Assembly: GCA_047921075.1 (NCBI GenBank)
Contig: JBLRWS010000043.1
Location: 1-21,103, forward strand
From: JBLRWS01 sp047921075
GTDB lineage: Bacteria > Bacteroidota > Rhodothermia > Balneolales > Balneolaceae
Length of the DNA: 21,103 nt
Direction: 5' to 3'
Part shown: positions 1 to 7,700 of the stretch, in pieces
Numbering within the stretch: position 1 is the first letter of the stretch
Layout: each line of letters opens with the position of its first letter
The notes under the pieces: generated by a model
The model's database searches: none
The model's input: the letters and a program-made list of their open reading frames with translations, nothing else
What the model was told of the DNA's origin: nothing
Made by a program: the position numbers and the translations under genes

Positions 1-53
1 CTTACGACAACAGATTTACAGTCTGCCCCAGTTGGCCACTTTGGTATCCCCCC
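1..53 (-). tRNA. tRNA-Tyr (anticodon GUA), partial, cut by the left window edge
   Basis: On the minus strand the 5' half of a tyrosine tRNA is visible. It has a G-rich acceptor strand starting at 53, a D-arm and an anticodon loop CTGTAAA whose central GTA reads tyrosine codons. The T-arm, the long variable arm and the acceptor 3' strand lie beyond base 1. It follows tRNA-Thr by 27 nt in the same direction, so the two are probably one transcript. Confidence 0.9.
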
Positions 54-80
54 AAATAAAACCGAATCAATAAGTCAAAG

Positions 81-152
81 AGCCAGTGGCCGGATTTGAA
101 CCGACGACCGGCTGTTTACAAAACAGCTGCTCTACCCCTGAGCTACACTGGC
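81..152 (-). tRNA. tRNA-Thr (anticodon UGU)
   Basis: This is a complete 72-nt cloverleaf on the minus strand. The acceptor strand GCCAGTG at the 5' end pairs with CACTGGC at 82-88, and T at 81 is the discriminator. The D-arm contains GCTCAGGGGTAGAGC. The anticodon loop TTTTGTAA has anticodon TGT, which reads ACA and other ACN threonine codons. The T-arm contains GGTTCAAATCC. The 3' CCA is not encoded: the next bases are CTC. Confidence 0.96.
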
Positions 153-226
153 CAAAAAATTCAATCTGTCAAATCACAAAAATCGGCCTCATGAAGACAT
201 ACGGATTTCGCGTTTGTGAAAGACCT

Positions 227-258
227 GAAAACTATAAACATATTCTGTAACAGTCAAC
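227..258 (-). promoter_or_regulatory. Putative promoter of the tRNA-Thr/tRNA-Tyr transcript
   Basis: On the minus strand, between the dedA stop and tRNA-Thr, GTTG (255-258) is followed after exactly 20 nt by TAGTTTTC (227-234). This resembles the Bacteroidota -33/-7 pattern (TTTG, about 20 nt, TAnnTTTG), and the same geometry is found before queA. The stretch can also be read as a sigma70-type TTGACT-N17-TAGTTT. Transcription would start near 220, about 70 nt before the mature tRNA. It is a pattern match only. Confidence 0.4.
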
Positions 259-276
259 CTCTTTAAAATGCTTTTT

Positions 277-912
277 TCATTTCTCTCTGTTTTCTTTCCG
301 CTTCTTCTGTACATATCTGATTCGGGCCGCAACACCTATCAGAATAATAAGCAGCACTATCCAGCCGTAAATGTTTAGGTAGTGCCCAATTACCTGCCAG
401 TTTTCGTGCACAATCCAGCCCAGCCAAAGCAAAATACCATTCCATACCAGAGAGCTGATGGCAGAGCTAAGCACCGTCGCAGAAATTCGGGTTTTCGTCA
501 GTCCCGCCGTAATGGAAATTACGGAGCGGGTGCCAGCTAAGAAGCGATTGGCAAGAATAACGCGCTGCCCCCATCGCTGCATCCACCGCTTGGCCCGATC
601 GAAGTGTTTGACGTCGATAAAACGCATTGGCCAAAACGCCTCACGCTCTTTTTCGATTCGATCTCCAAAGTACCAGCCTACCGCGTACATGTTCATAAAT
701 CCAACCACAGATGCCACGGTTGTGGCCACAAGAAGAGGCGTGAAGCCTACCACTTTGGTGGCCGCGAGATACCCGCCAAATGCCACCATCAGATCCCCCG
801 GAATGGGCGGTAAAATGTTTTCGAGCCAGGCAATACCGGCAAAAATCAGAATAATGCTCACCGGTCCAAGCTGTTCCATCCAGGCAACAAATTGATCGAG
901 ATACGCCTCCAT
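277..912 (-). CDS. DedA family (SNARE-associated / VTT domain) membrane protein
   Basis: This is a 211-residue DedA-family inner membrane protein. DedA proteins support envelope homeostasis, and some members are linked to undecaprenyl-phosphate or phospholipid flipping; the substrate here cannot be read from sequence. The family signature ENxxPPIPGD is at residues 31-40, and the RFxAGTRS motif with its conserved arginines is at 123-130. Hydrophobic segments lie at about 17-30, 41-82, 118-165 and 180-198, with a basic C-terminal tail. The start at 912 is chosen over a longer in-frame reading because it has an AGGGAG Shine-Dalgarno sequence 4 nt upstream, gives the usual family length and starts just after ispF. 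It is the last protein gene of the queA-ispD-ispF-dedA string, 8 nt after the ispF stop. Confidence 0.93.
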   Translation of the reverse strand: MEAYLDQFVAWMEQLGPVSIILIFAGIAWLENILPPIPGDLMVAFGGYLAATKVVGFTPLLVATTVASVVGFMNMYAVGWYFGDRIEKEREAFWPMRFIDVKHFDRAKRWMQRWGQRVILANRFLAGTRSVISITAGLTKTRISATVLSSAISSLVWNGILLWLGWIVHENWQVIGHYLNIYGWIVLLIILIGVAARIRYVQKKRKENREK

Positions 913-916
913 CACA

Positions 917-922
917 CTCCCT
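917..922 (-). promoter_or_regulatory. Shine-Dalgarno site that fixes the dedA start
   Basis: AGGGAG on the minus strand sits 4 nt before the ATG at 912 and overlaps the TAG stop of ispF (921-923). It has the same sequence and spacing as the site before ispD. It supports the short dedA start and translational coupling to ispF. Confidence 0.55.
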
Positions 923-1412
923 ATTCTGCTTTTCCGGTTGGCCGTATCAACGCCACAGCATGCACGGCAATACCTTCCGCGCGTCCCACAAACCCCATCT
1001 TCTCGCTGGTGGTCGCTTTGATGGACACCGCATCTGAAGAGCACTCCAACAGCTGAGCAACGCTCAAACGAATCGTCTCTTTATAGTCCGAAAGCCGCGG
1101 CTTTTCGGCAACAACGGTCACATCTACGTTGCCTATCGTGAACTGTTTTTCCCGGAGCAACTGTACAACCTCTTGCAGCAGTTTCTTGCTATCGGCATTT
1201 TTGTATGCGGGATCGGTATCGGGAAAGTGGCTGCCGATATCGCCCAGTGCAGCCGCGCCAAGAAGTGCATCGATGATGGCGTGTAGCAGCACGTCGGCAT
1301 CAGAGTGCCCTTTCAGGCCTGCCGCTTCGGGAATCAGCACCCCGCCCAAATAGAGCGGCCGATCGGCCTGAAACGGGTGTACATCGTATCCTATACCTAT
1401 ACGCATCATCAT
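921..1412 (-). CDS. ispF: 2-C-methyl-D-erythritol 2,4-cyclodiphosphate synthase
   Basis: IspF converts 4-diphosphocytidyl-methylerythritol 2-phosphate to the 2,4-cyclodiphosphate and releases CMP, in the non-mevalonate (MEP) isoprenoid pathway. The 163-residue protein is full length. The zinc ligands are present as Asp10 and His12 (GYDVH) and His44 (after HSDAD). The motifs DIGSHFPDTD and TSEKMGFVGRxEG near the C terminus are intact. The family acts as a cytosolic homotrimer. The ATG at 1412 overlaps the ispD stop as ATGA, so translation is likely coupled. Two further ATG codons follow directly (1409, 1406) and the exact start among the three is uncertain. Together with ispD it supplies two consecutive-but-one MEP steps. 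Confidence 0.97.
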   Translation of the reverse strand: MMMRIGIGYDVHPFQADRPLYLGGVLIPEAAGLKGHSDADVLLHAIIDALLGAAALGDIGSHFPDTDPAYKNADSKKLLQEVVQLLREKQFTIGNVDVTVVAEKPRLSDYKETIRLSVAQLLECSSDAVSIKATTSEKMGFVGRAEGIAVHAVALIRPTGKAE

Positions 1413-2107
1413 GGCTTGGATTTGGAGTGCAGCATCTCTGCAATCTGAAAATCGATCGGGTAGGTCAGCTTAAAATTGTCGCGTGAGCCGGGCACTACGG
1501 TTACCGATACCCCCAGGCGCTCAACCAGCGAAGCGTCATCGGTGCCGGTAAAACCATCTTCCTGCGCCTTTTGATAAGCGCGGTGCAGAAGTTCTGCACG
1601 AAAAACCTGTGGTGTTTGTGCCTGCCACAGCTGTCGGCGATCGGGTGTTTCGATAACAACAAGCCCGGCGTCTGCTTTTTTGATGGTATCCTTTACCACC
1701 ACCCCGGCAATGGCGGCACCGGTAGCAGCGGCTTCCTGTACACATGATTGAATGGTAGCCGACTGCACAAACGGACGTACCGCATCGTGCACAGCAATGA
1801 GCCCGATGGACTCGGGCAGAGCCGCCAGAGCATTGCGAATCGAATCCTGCCGTTCTGCCCCGCCTTGCACGACAATTGTTTCGATGTGCGGAAACACACC
1901 GGAAAGAATCTCTTCCGTCTGCTCGCGATAAGCCGGCGATGTAGCGACCACCACCACATCCAGATTAGCCATCGTTAAAAAACGGCGCAATGTCTGTTCG
2001 AGAACGGTTCGCCCGCCCAGCGTGAGATACGGCTTTGGGATATCTGTATTCATGCGGCTGCCAGAGCCTGCCGCAGGAAGGATGAGTGCTGCCGATAACC
2101 GTTCCAA
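1409..2107 (-). CDS. ispD: 2-C-methyl-D-erythritol 4-phosphate cytidylyltransferase
   Basis: IspD transfers CMP from CTP to methylerythritol 4-phosphate in the MEP isoprenoid pathway. The 232-residue protein has the nucleotide-binding AAGSGSRM loop at residues 12-19 and the KP pair at 25-26, then VHDAVRPF, TPQVFR and TDDASLVERLG, all typical of functional IspD. The start codon is TTG at 2107: the frame is closed by the queA stop 12 nt upstream, and an AGGGAG sequence precedes the TTG by 4 nt. It lies in the same reading frame as queA and overlaps ispF by 4 nt. The rare start may lower its expression relative to its neighbours. Confidence 0.96.
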   Translation of the reverse strand: MERLSAALILPAAGSGSRMNTDIPKPYLTLGGRTVLEQTLRRFLTMANLDVVVVATSPAYREQTEEILSGVFPHIETIVVQGGAERQDSIRNALAALPESIGLIAVHDAVRPFVQSATIQSCVQEAAATGAAIAGVVVKDTIKKADAGLVVIETPDRRQLWQAQTPQVFRAELLHRAYQKAQEDGFTGTDDASLVERLGVSVTVVPGSRDNFKLTYPIDFQIAEMLHSKSKP

Positions 2108-2111
2108 GCCA

Positions 2112-2117
2112 CTCCCT
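2112..2117 (-). promoter_or_regulatory. Shine-Dalgarno site that decides the TTG start of ispD
   Basis: AGGGAG on the minus strand lies 4 nt before TTG at 2107. No ATG or GTG exists in this frame between the queA stop (2120-2122) and the conserved N terminus of IspD, so this site supports TTG as the real start. Confidence 0.55.
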
Positions 2118-2119
2118 GT

Positions 2120-3172
2120 TTAAAGAATCAACATTGCATCGCCAAACGAGAAGAAACGATAGTCATTCTCTTTCGCCTCTTCGTACGCCTTCATCAAAAA
2201 GTCGTATCCGCCAAAGGCAGCGGCCAGCATCAGCAGGGTCGACTCGGGACGATGGAAGTTGGTAATCAATCCCTCGGTAATTTTAAACGGGTAATCGGGG
2301 TAGATAAATTTGTCGGTCCAGCCGGTGCCGGCTTTCGACATGCCGCTGGCCATAACGCTGGTTTCTACTACCCGCACGGCCGATGTACCACAGGCAATCA
2401 CCTTATTCTTTTTGCTGCGCAGAGCTTCGTTGATCCGGTCTGACGATTCGCCGGAAATGAAATAGTTTTCGGAGTCCATGCGGTGCTTGGTCAGGTCTTC
2501 CACTTCCACCGGGCGGAAGGTTCCCCACCCAATGTGCAGTGTTACCGGCACAAAGTCGGCCCCTTTCTTTTCAATCTTTTTTACCAGTTCGGGAGTGAAG
2601 TGCATGCCGGCCGTGGGTGCGGCAACCGCTCCCCGCTCTTTGGCAAAAATGGTTTGATATCGCTCCTTGTCTTCTTCATCTCCTTCGCGTTCGATGTATG
2701 GCGGCATGGGCATATCGCCAATTTCATCCAGCTTCTCGTACAGCTCGTGGTTGGGACCATCATACAAAAACCGGATCGTGCGTCCGCGTGATGTGGTATT
2801 ATCTACCACCTCGGCCATTAGATCTTCGCCAAAATAGAGCTTGTTACCAATCCTGATTTTTCGGGCGGGCTCCACCAACACATCCCAGAGCATGTTTTCC
2901 GGCATTAGTTCCCGAAGCAAAAACACTTCGATGTCGGCGTCGGTTTTCTCTTTCTTACCTTTCAGTTTTGCCGGAAACACCTTGGTATTGTTATACACAA
3001 CCACATCTCCCTCGTTGATGTATTTGTGTATATCGGCAAACGTTTCGTGTTTGATGGATTGGTCTTCCCGGTTCAGCACCATCAGTTTGGATGCGTCTCT
3101 TGGATCAACCGGTTTTTCCGGAACATTAAGCTTTTCGATTTCAAATTTGAAATCAGTAAGTTTCATCTTCAT
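2120..3172 (-). CDS. queA: S-adenosylmethionine:tRNA ribosyltransferase-isomerase
   Basis: QueA transfers and isomerises the ribosyl group of SAM onto 7-aminomethyl-7-deazaguanine in tRNA, giving epoxyqueuosine at the wobble position of Asp, Asn, His and Tyr tRNAs. The 350-residue protein has the expected family length. Recognisable blocks are VYNNTKVFPAKL near residue 60, AAPTAGMHFT, HIGWGTFRPV and, near the C terminus, NFHRPESTLLML. The start at 3172 is followed by a second in-frame ATG two codons later; GGCGGA about 9 nt upstream favours the first. It heads the minus-strand string, 12 nt before ispD, behind a Bacteroidota-like promoter. A tRNA-Tyr gene, whose product is a QueA-pathway target, lies downstream, but that adjacency is probably coincidental. 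Confidence 0.97.
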   Translation of the reverse strand: MKMKLTDFKFEIEKLNVPEKPVDPRDASKLMVLNREDQSIKHETFADIHKYINEGDVVVYNNTKVFPAKLKGKKEKTDADIEVFLLRELMPENMLWDVLVEPARKIRIGNKLYFGEDLMAEVVDNTTSRGRTIRFLYDGPNHELYEKLDEIGDMPMPPYIEREGDEEDKERYQTIFAKERGAVAAPTAGMHFTPELVKKIEKKGADFVPVTLHIGWGTFRPVEVEDLTKHRMDSENYFISGESSDRINEALRSKKNKVIACGTSAVRVVETSVMASGMSKAGTGWTDKFIYPDYPFKITEGLITNFHRPESTLLMLAAAFGGYDFLMKAYEEAKENDYRFFSFGDAMLIL

Positions 3173-3215
3173 ATAAAAGTCCGCCCGTCGTTATTTAGTA
3201 ATCGTAAGTAGCCCG

Positions 3216-3247
3216 CAAATATAACGCGATTTCGCCGTGAGTTCAAC
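3216..3247 (-). promoter_or_regulatory. Putative promoter of the queA-ispD-ispF-dedA string
   Basis: On the minus strand TATATTTG (3216-3223) is an exact match to the Bacteroidota -7 consensus TAnnTTTG. GTTG (3244-3247) is a 3-of-4 match to the -33 TTTG, 20 nt upstream. Transcription would start near 3209, leaving a leader of about 37 nt before queA. The spacing is identical to that of the element before tRNA-Thr. Confidence 0.5.
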
Positions 3248-3286
3248 TTCAACTTCGCGCGGGAACGTTCTCACAACGATTCATTT

Positions 3287-3294
3287 TACATTTG
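3287..3294 (+). promoter_or_regulatory. Possible -7 promoter box for the 3368 gene
   Basis: TACATTTG on the plus strand is an exact match to TAnnTTTG and lies 73 nt before the ATG at 3368. No convincing TTTG-like -33 element was found at 19-20 nt upstream, so this is weaker than the element on the opposite strand. An 8-bp palindrome GAACGTTC (3263-3270) lies just upstream and could be an operator or chance. Confidence 0.28.
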
Positions 3295-3367
3295 CCGCCC
3301 TGCAAACTATTTTAAGAGTCGCTTCGTTTATGTATCTTAGATTAAGTGAACATAATTTGAGTGTTTT

Positions 3368-3862
3368 ATGAAAACTGCATCCCTACTTCTCGTCTTCTTG
3401 TTTGCCGCCGTATCGATTGCCGAGGCACAATTCCGGCAGGATCTCTCTACAGAGAATCAGTACAGCGGTGTACTTTCTACGACCCAGTCGCCGCAGGCTG
3501 GCAATTGGATGGATGCGTTAAATATGACCATGCGACACTCCTATTCGATGACGTTCTCGAATTTTGGCGGGCAAGCCCAAAACCTGAATGCCTATACCAA
3601 TTCCATGCTGTTCGACATTTCGGACAAGTTGGATGCACAGGTAGATGTCTCGTTTTTACACTCGCCGTTCGGTAATAGTTTTTTGACCAACAACAGTATG
3701 GGCGGGCGCATTATTATAGACAGCGCGCGGCTGGATTATCAGCTGTCTGACCGCACCAATATTTCATTCGAATTTAGCCAGCGTCCCTATCACTATAGTC
3801 CGTTTGGCGCTCCCGGCTTCGGTGCATATTCTCCTCTCCGCAGGCCATCATTGGGTTACTAA
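3368..3862 (+). CDS. Secreted strand-rich protein of unknown function
   Basis: This 164-residue protein is not recognised with certainty. It has a clear Sec signal peptide (Lys2, hydrophobic core about 4-16, likely cleavage after AEA near residue 20). The mature part is rich in Asn, Ser, aromatic and alternating polar/hydrophobic residues: MTMRHSYSMTFSNFGG, then AQVDVSFLHSPFG, then SARLDYQLSDRTNISFEFS. This suggests several amphipathic beta-hairpins, as in outer-membrane or periplasmic proteins of Bacteroidota. The C-terminal stretch after about residue 143 is rich in Pro, Tyr and Gly. It lies 8 nt before the LytR_C gene and probably shares its transcript with rsfS. It could be an OM-associated structural protein; no function is claimed. 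Confidence 0.8.
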   Translation: MKTASLLLVFLFAAVSIAEAQFRQDLSTENQYSGVLSTTQSPQAGNWMDALNMTMRHSYSMTFSNFGGQAQNLNAYTNSMLFDISDKLDAQVDVSFLHSPFGNSFLTNNSMGGRIIIDSARLDYQLSDRTNISFEFSQRPYHYSPFGAPGFGAYSPLRRPSLGY

Positions 3863-3870
3863 CCGGCTGC

Positions 3871-4323
3871 ATGGGCAAAGACGCGAACAGAGATCACGCC
3901 TCCTTTACGTTACACGTTGCCATCGGATTTCTGAGCATTCTGCTCTTTGTACTGCTGTTTGCACTTGCAACCCGTTTCTTGTACCCACGCATTACCACTG
4001 AGCGTGCCGATCCCGATCCCGCACTCATCAGTAATGTGATACAGCTCGAAGTGCTGAACGGGTGCGGCGTTCCCGGTATTGCAACGGCCTACACCGGCAC
4101 CCTGCGCGACTATGGATTTGATGTGGTAATGACCGGCAATTTCGACCATTTTAATGTAGAAGAGACATTTGTCATTGCGCGGACGCATCATATTGAAAAT
4201 GCCCGGCGGGTAGCACGTGCGATCGGCATTCCTGAAGATCGGGTGCTGCGCGAAACCGCCCGCGAATTTTACCTGGACGTAACGCTCGTTCTGGGATCCG
4301 ATTTTGAACAACTCAATCTTTAA
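3871..4323 (+). CDS. Membrane-anchored LytR C-terminal (LytR_C) domain protein
   Basis: This 150-residue protein has a short cytoplasmic N terminus and one membrane segment at about residues 14-37. It is followed by an extracytoplasmic LytR_C-type domain (about 57-145) with the hallmark VLNGCGVPGIA and then LRDYGFDVV. The domain occurs at the C terminus of LytR-CpsA-Psr proteins and as a stand-alone module; its ligand is not established. The LCP catalytic domain is absent, so this is not a cell-wall ligase. One Cys (65) lies in the NGCG turn where many homologues have Thr or Ser. The gene is 8 nt after the secreted protein and 17 nt before rsfS. No Shine-Dalgarno sequence is evident before ATG 3871. 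Confidence 0.85.
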   Translation: MGKDANRDHASFTLHVAIGFLSILLFVLLFALATRFLYPRITTERADPDPALISNVIQLEVLNGCGVPGIATAYTGTLRDYGFDVVMTGNFDHFNVEETFVIARTHHIENARRVARAIGIPEDRVLRETAREFYLDVTLVLGSDFEQLNL

Positions 4324-4340
4324 ACTGTTACATCCTGTTT

Positions 4341-4748
4341 ATGACGGAAGAACCCTCCATTAAAGATCAATTTTCAACCGATTCCCCTCACAAGACGGCT
4401 GATTCAGAAGCGCTGATCAAAACGATCACCGATGCGCTGCTCGAAAAGAAAGCCAAAGAGATTAAGGTCCTGGACGTGCGCGGACTTACCACCCTTACCG
4501 ACTATTTTGTGGTGTGCCACGGTACATCCGATACACAAATACGCGCGCTATCGAACAGTGTAACGGAATCGACCAAAGAGAAGCTTGGAGAAGCGGTTTG
4601 GCAGCGCGAAGGGCTCGATGCACGCCGGTGGGTGATTCTCGATTACGTAAATATTGTGGTGCACATTTTTAGCCAGGAGAAACGGGAGTTTTACGGCATT
4701 GAACGAATGTGGAATGATGCCGGGGTAACCGAGATCCACGACGAGTAG
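4341..4748 (+). CDS. rsfS: Ribosomal silencing factor RsfS
   Basis: RsfS binds ribosomal protein uL14 on the 50S subunit and blocks subunit joining, which lowers translation under starvation. The 135-residue protein carries the whole RsfS/Iojap domain from about residue 22: VLDVRGLTTLTDYFVVCHGTSD, then WVILDYVNIVVHIF, ending in REFYGIERMW. About 20 polar residues precede the domain, slightly longer than in many homologues. In many Bacteroidota rsfS is followed by ftsH; here the next gene is a large histidine kinase 51 nt downstream, so the neighbourhood differs. No Shine-Dalgarno sequence is visible. Confidence 0.95.
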   Translation: MTEEPSIKDQFSTDSPHKTADSEALIKTITDALLEKKAKEIKVLDVRGLTTLTDYFVVCHGTSDTQIRALSNSVTESTKEKLGEAVWQREGLDARRWVILDYVNIVVHIFSQEKREFYGIERMWNDAGVTEIHDE

Positions 4749-4799
4749 CCCAATTCGGAGGGCGGGTGGTTTGTCTGTGCAATTTCATATCTTTTTTAT

Positions 4800-7700
4800 A
4801 TGATTCAGAAAGCCACACGTATTCCCATTATCCTGTTTCTGATCTGTACGCTTTTCTATGCTCTGTTTGAGATTACAGAGCGGTCTCATATCCGGCAGAT
4901 CGAAACCGACCCGGCCCTCTCTGTGGAAGAGAGCCTCGACACGGCCCATGAAATTTTCAGTACGCTGCACAACAGCCTCAAGAGCCAGACCCGGGAGATG
5001 AAACAGGAGATCGAAGCTGTAGTACAGAACAGCGGGAGTCGGCAGCTCATTCACCAGGCATTGCAGCAGCCGAATTTGTGGGGAGCTATGCTGCTTCAAA
5101 ACGATCTGCCCTTCAACTGGTGGGGATTCCATTTAACAGCGCCGCCCGTTTCCTTTGCCGATGAGGCCGATGAGGCGATCCTTACTACCATTTTACGCCG
5201 AAATAATGTGGTGTATCTGCTGGCACAAGCGGAGTTTTCGCATGATGATAACCGCTACCGGCTGCTCACGGCCGAGCGCCTGCAACAAGAAACCAATCTC
5301 CCCTTCGCCGCCGGGGTGTCATTTGATTTGGTACACCACGCCAGCCTCGATAAACGCTATCCGGTGCAGTTCAGCTTTTTTACTCCGCCGCAGCCGGAGT
5401 CGTACTCCTATCGGGTACTATCCACCACTTTAACCGACTCGGCCGGGGTGGTATATGCCAACCATGCCGATCTGTCCAGATTCCTTGCCGACCACGCCAA
5501 CTGGCTTCAGACCCGTCGGGCGTACTGGTTTCTTGCCCTGTTCGGGTTTGGGTTTCTGTTGTTTTGTACGCTAATGGTGCAGTACCGCTCCCGATCCACA
5601 TCACTGGTACAGCTCGGGCTTATCCTTGCCGGCTGGTACATCACCTATTCCACGGGGGCGCACACTTATTTGCTGCAGGCCGTTGCACCCGGCTACACCG
5701 CCGCCTACCCCGACGTGTCGTCCCAGGCCTCCCTGTACCTGCTCCACACCCTTTTTCTCTCGCTTCTGGCGCTCTTTACCGTACTCCGAACCCAGAAAAA
5801 AAAGGCGGAAGCTACGGGGTCTCTTCAGCTCAAAGGAGTATTGATGTCGCTGTTGTTAAGTGGCATTGCTGCAACCGTTTTTCTTTTCGCCATTATCCAA
5901 TCGGAACAGCTTTTGGCAGCCTCTTCCATTCCACTTCTGGACCTGCAACTGATACCCAACGCCGATACATTTCTCTTCTTCATTACCTGTGCACTGCTTT
6001 TCACTGCAGTGGGAGCCATTATCGCCTCCTTTACCGCCACGATCTTTGCCTTTGAGCACGACAAATCAATCCTGATTTTTGCTGCCTCACTTTTTGGATT
6101 TGTGATCGCAATATTTGCCATCGATTTTAGCCCTCTGGTGCCGCAGTTGCAGGTGTGGCACGTACTGCTGATCTCGTTCCTTTTTGTGACATCGCTGGGC
6201 CTGGGCTGGGCCATCACCAACCACCGCGAGGCATTTGAACAGATGTCGGGTTTTCGGCGGATGGTGATCGGAATTTTTCTCCTCTCCGTGGCAATGTACA
6301 CCATCATCTGGCAGGTGCAGAGCGACCGGCAGGATGCCGAGTTGCGACAGGCGGCTATAGACTACGCCGGTGAGACGGCCAGCGACGGTCGGGAAATGCT
6401 TCGCGACCTGCTGATTGCGCTTGAGCGGCGTATGCAGTTTTTATCGGCAGAAGATTTTGAACAGTCTCAGGCATCGGTTCAGGTGCAATTTCAACGAGCC
6501 ATACAGGCCAATCTGCCCGCGGAGCTGCGCGATTTTCAATACGATTTGCAGCTCATTCGGGCCGATGGGGAGCAAATTTCCGACTTCTCCACCAGCCTCG
6601 AGTCGCCGGGGTGGACGGCGCTGTTCAACACCGATCTAATGGTTGCCGCATACCGCGGAGAACAACTCAGTTTTGCGGTAAACCGCCCTGTCATTCAGGG
6701 GCGGCCATCCGGGGTGCCCGAAGATTTCCGTTCCTTTTACCGGGGCTGGATTCCCATCTTCGACACCGAGACCGCCCCCACTATCGTAGCATGGATCTTC
6801 GGCTCCATCTATCAGGAGCGCGCCGATTTCAACAAACCCCTGCGGGCAGTGCTGGCCGCGGCCACCGGCGATGAGTGGAAGCGCAGTTACTATCTGGCCG
6901 AATTTACCGACGGCCGCGTAAACCGCAGTGCAGTGCGCGGTATTTACAGCGATCAGCCCGAATACAACCGCCTGTCCGAAACCGAACGCTCCATCGCGGA
7001 TCGACAGGGTGAGGCGTTTGTAACCGCCATCACCGCGCGAGGTACCTTCCGCGAAATGCTGCTCTCTACCGGGGCCGGTACCGTGGTAAAAGCAAGCACA
7101 CCGATGCCCGGTTTCAACAATTATCTCTTCTCATACTTTCGGCTGCAGATGGTGCTGGTATTCTTCGGCCTGTTTCTGTTCGCACTCTTTTCGCTGGCCG
7201 GGCTGGAGTGGTTTCGATTGTTTGGCCAAAGCCGCCGGTTTCAAAACCGGTTGATTGATGGCCTCACCCTCGCCACGCTGCTCTTCTTAACAGCCCTTAT
7301 TTTTGCCACTCAGTATGCGGTGGGCAATCAAAATGAAAAGCAGATCGAGCGGGAGCTTGTTACCAAACTGAAAACCCTGGGCGATTCGGTTCGGGGCGAT
7401 GTGCTGGCGTCACAAAGTTTCAACATCACCTTAAACGAACACACCGCCCCCATCAATGTAGATGCCATTCTCTATCGCAATGTGTGGGTACACTCTTCCA
7501 CTACGCCGCAGATTTTTCAGCAGCACCTGCTGCCGCGCATACTGCCCTATTCTGTGTACGATTTTCTCTACAACCGCGAGCGTCGCCATGTGGTGCGCAC
7601 CGCCTCGCTTGGCGGGGAAGATCTGCTGATCGGCTATCGCGCTATTATGGATGACGAGAACAACACCGTGGGGGCCATTGCCATCCCTACGTTTGTGCAG

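Noticed and set aside
3173..3250. preQ1 riboswitch before queA
   Set aside because: The predicted leader is about 37 nt and lacks the C-rich loop and A-rich pseudoknot tail of preQ1-I; nothing resembling preQ1-II was seen.
4770..4795. TTTG ... TATCTTTT as a promoter for the large kinase
   Set aside because: The spacing is only 14 nt, and the box would end 4 nt before the ATG, leaving almost no room for a transcription start.
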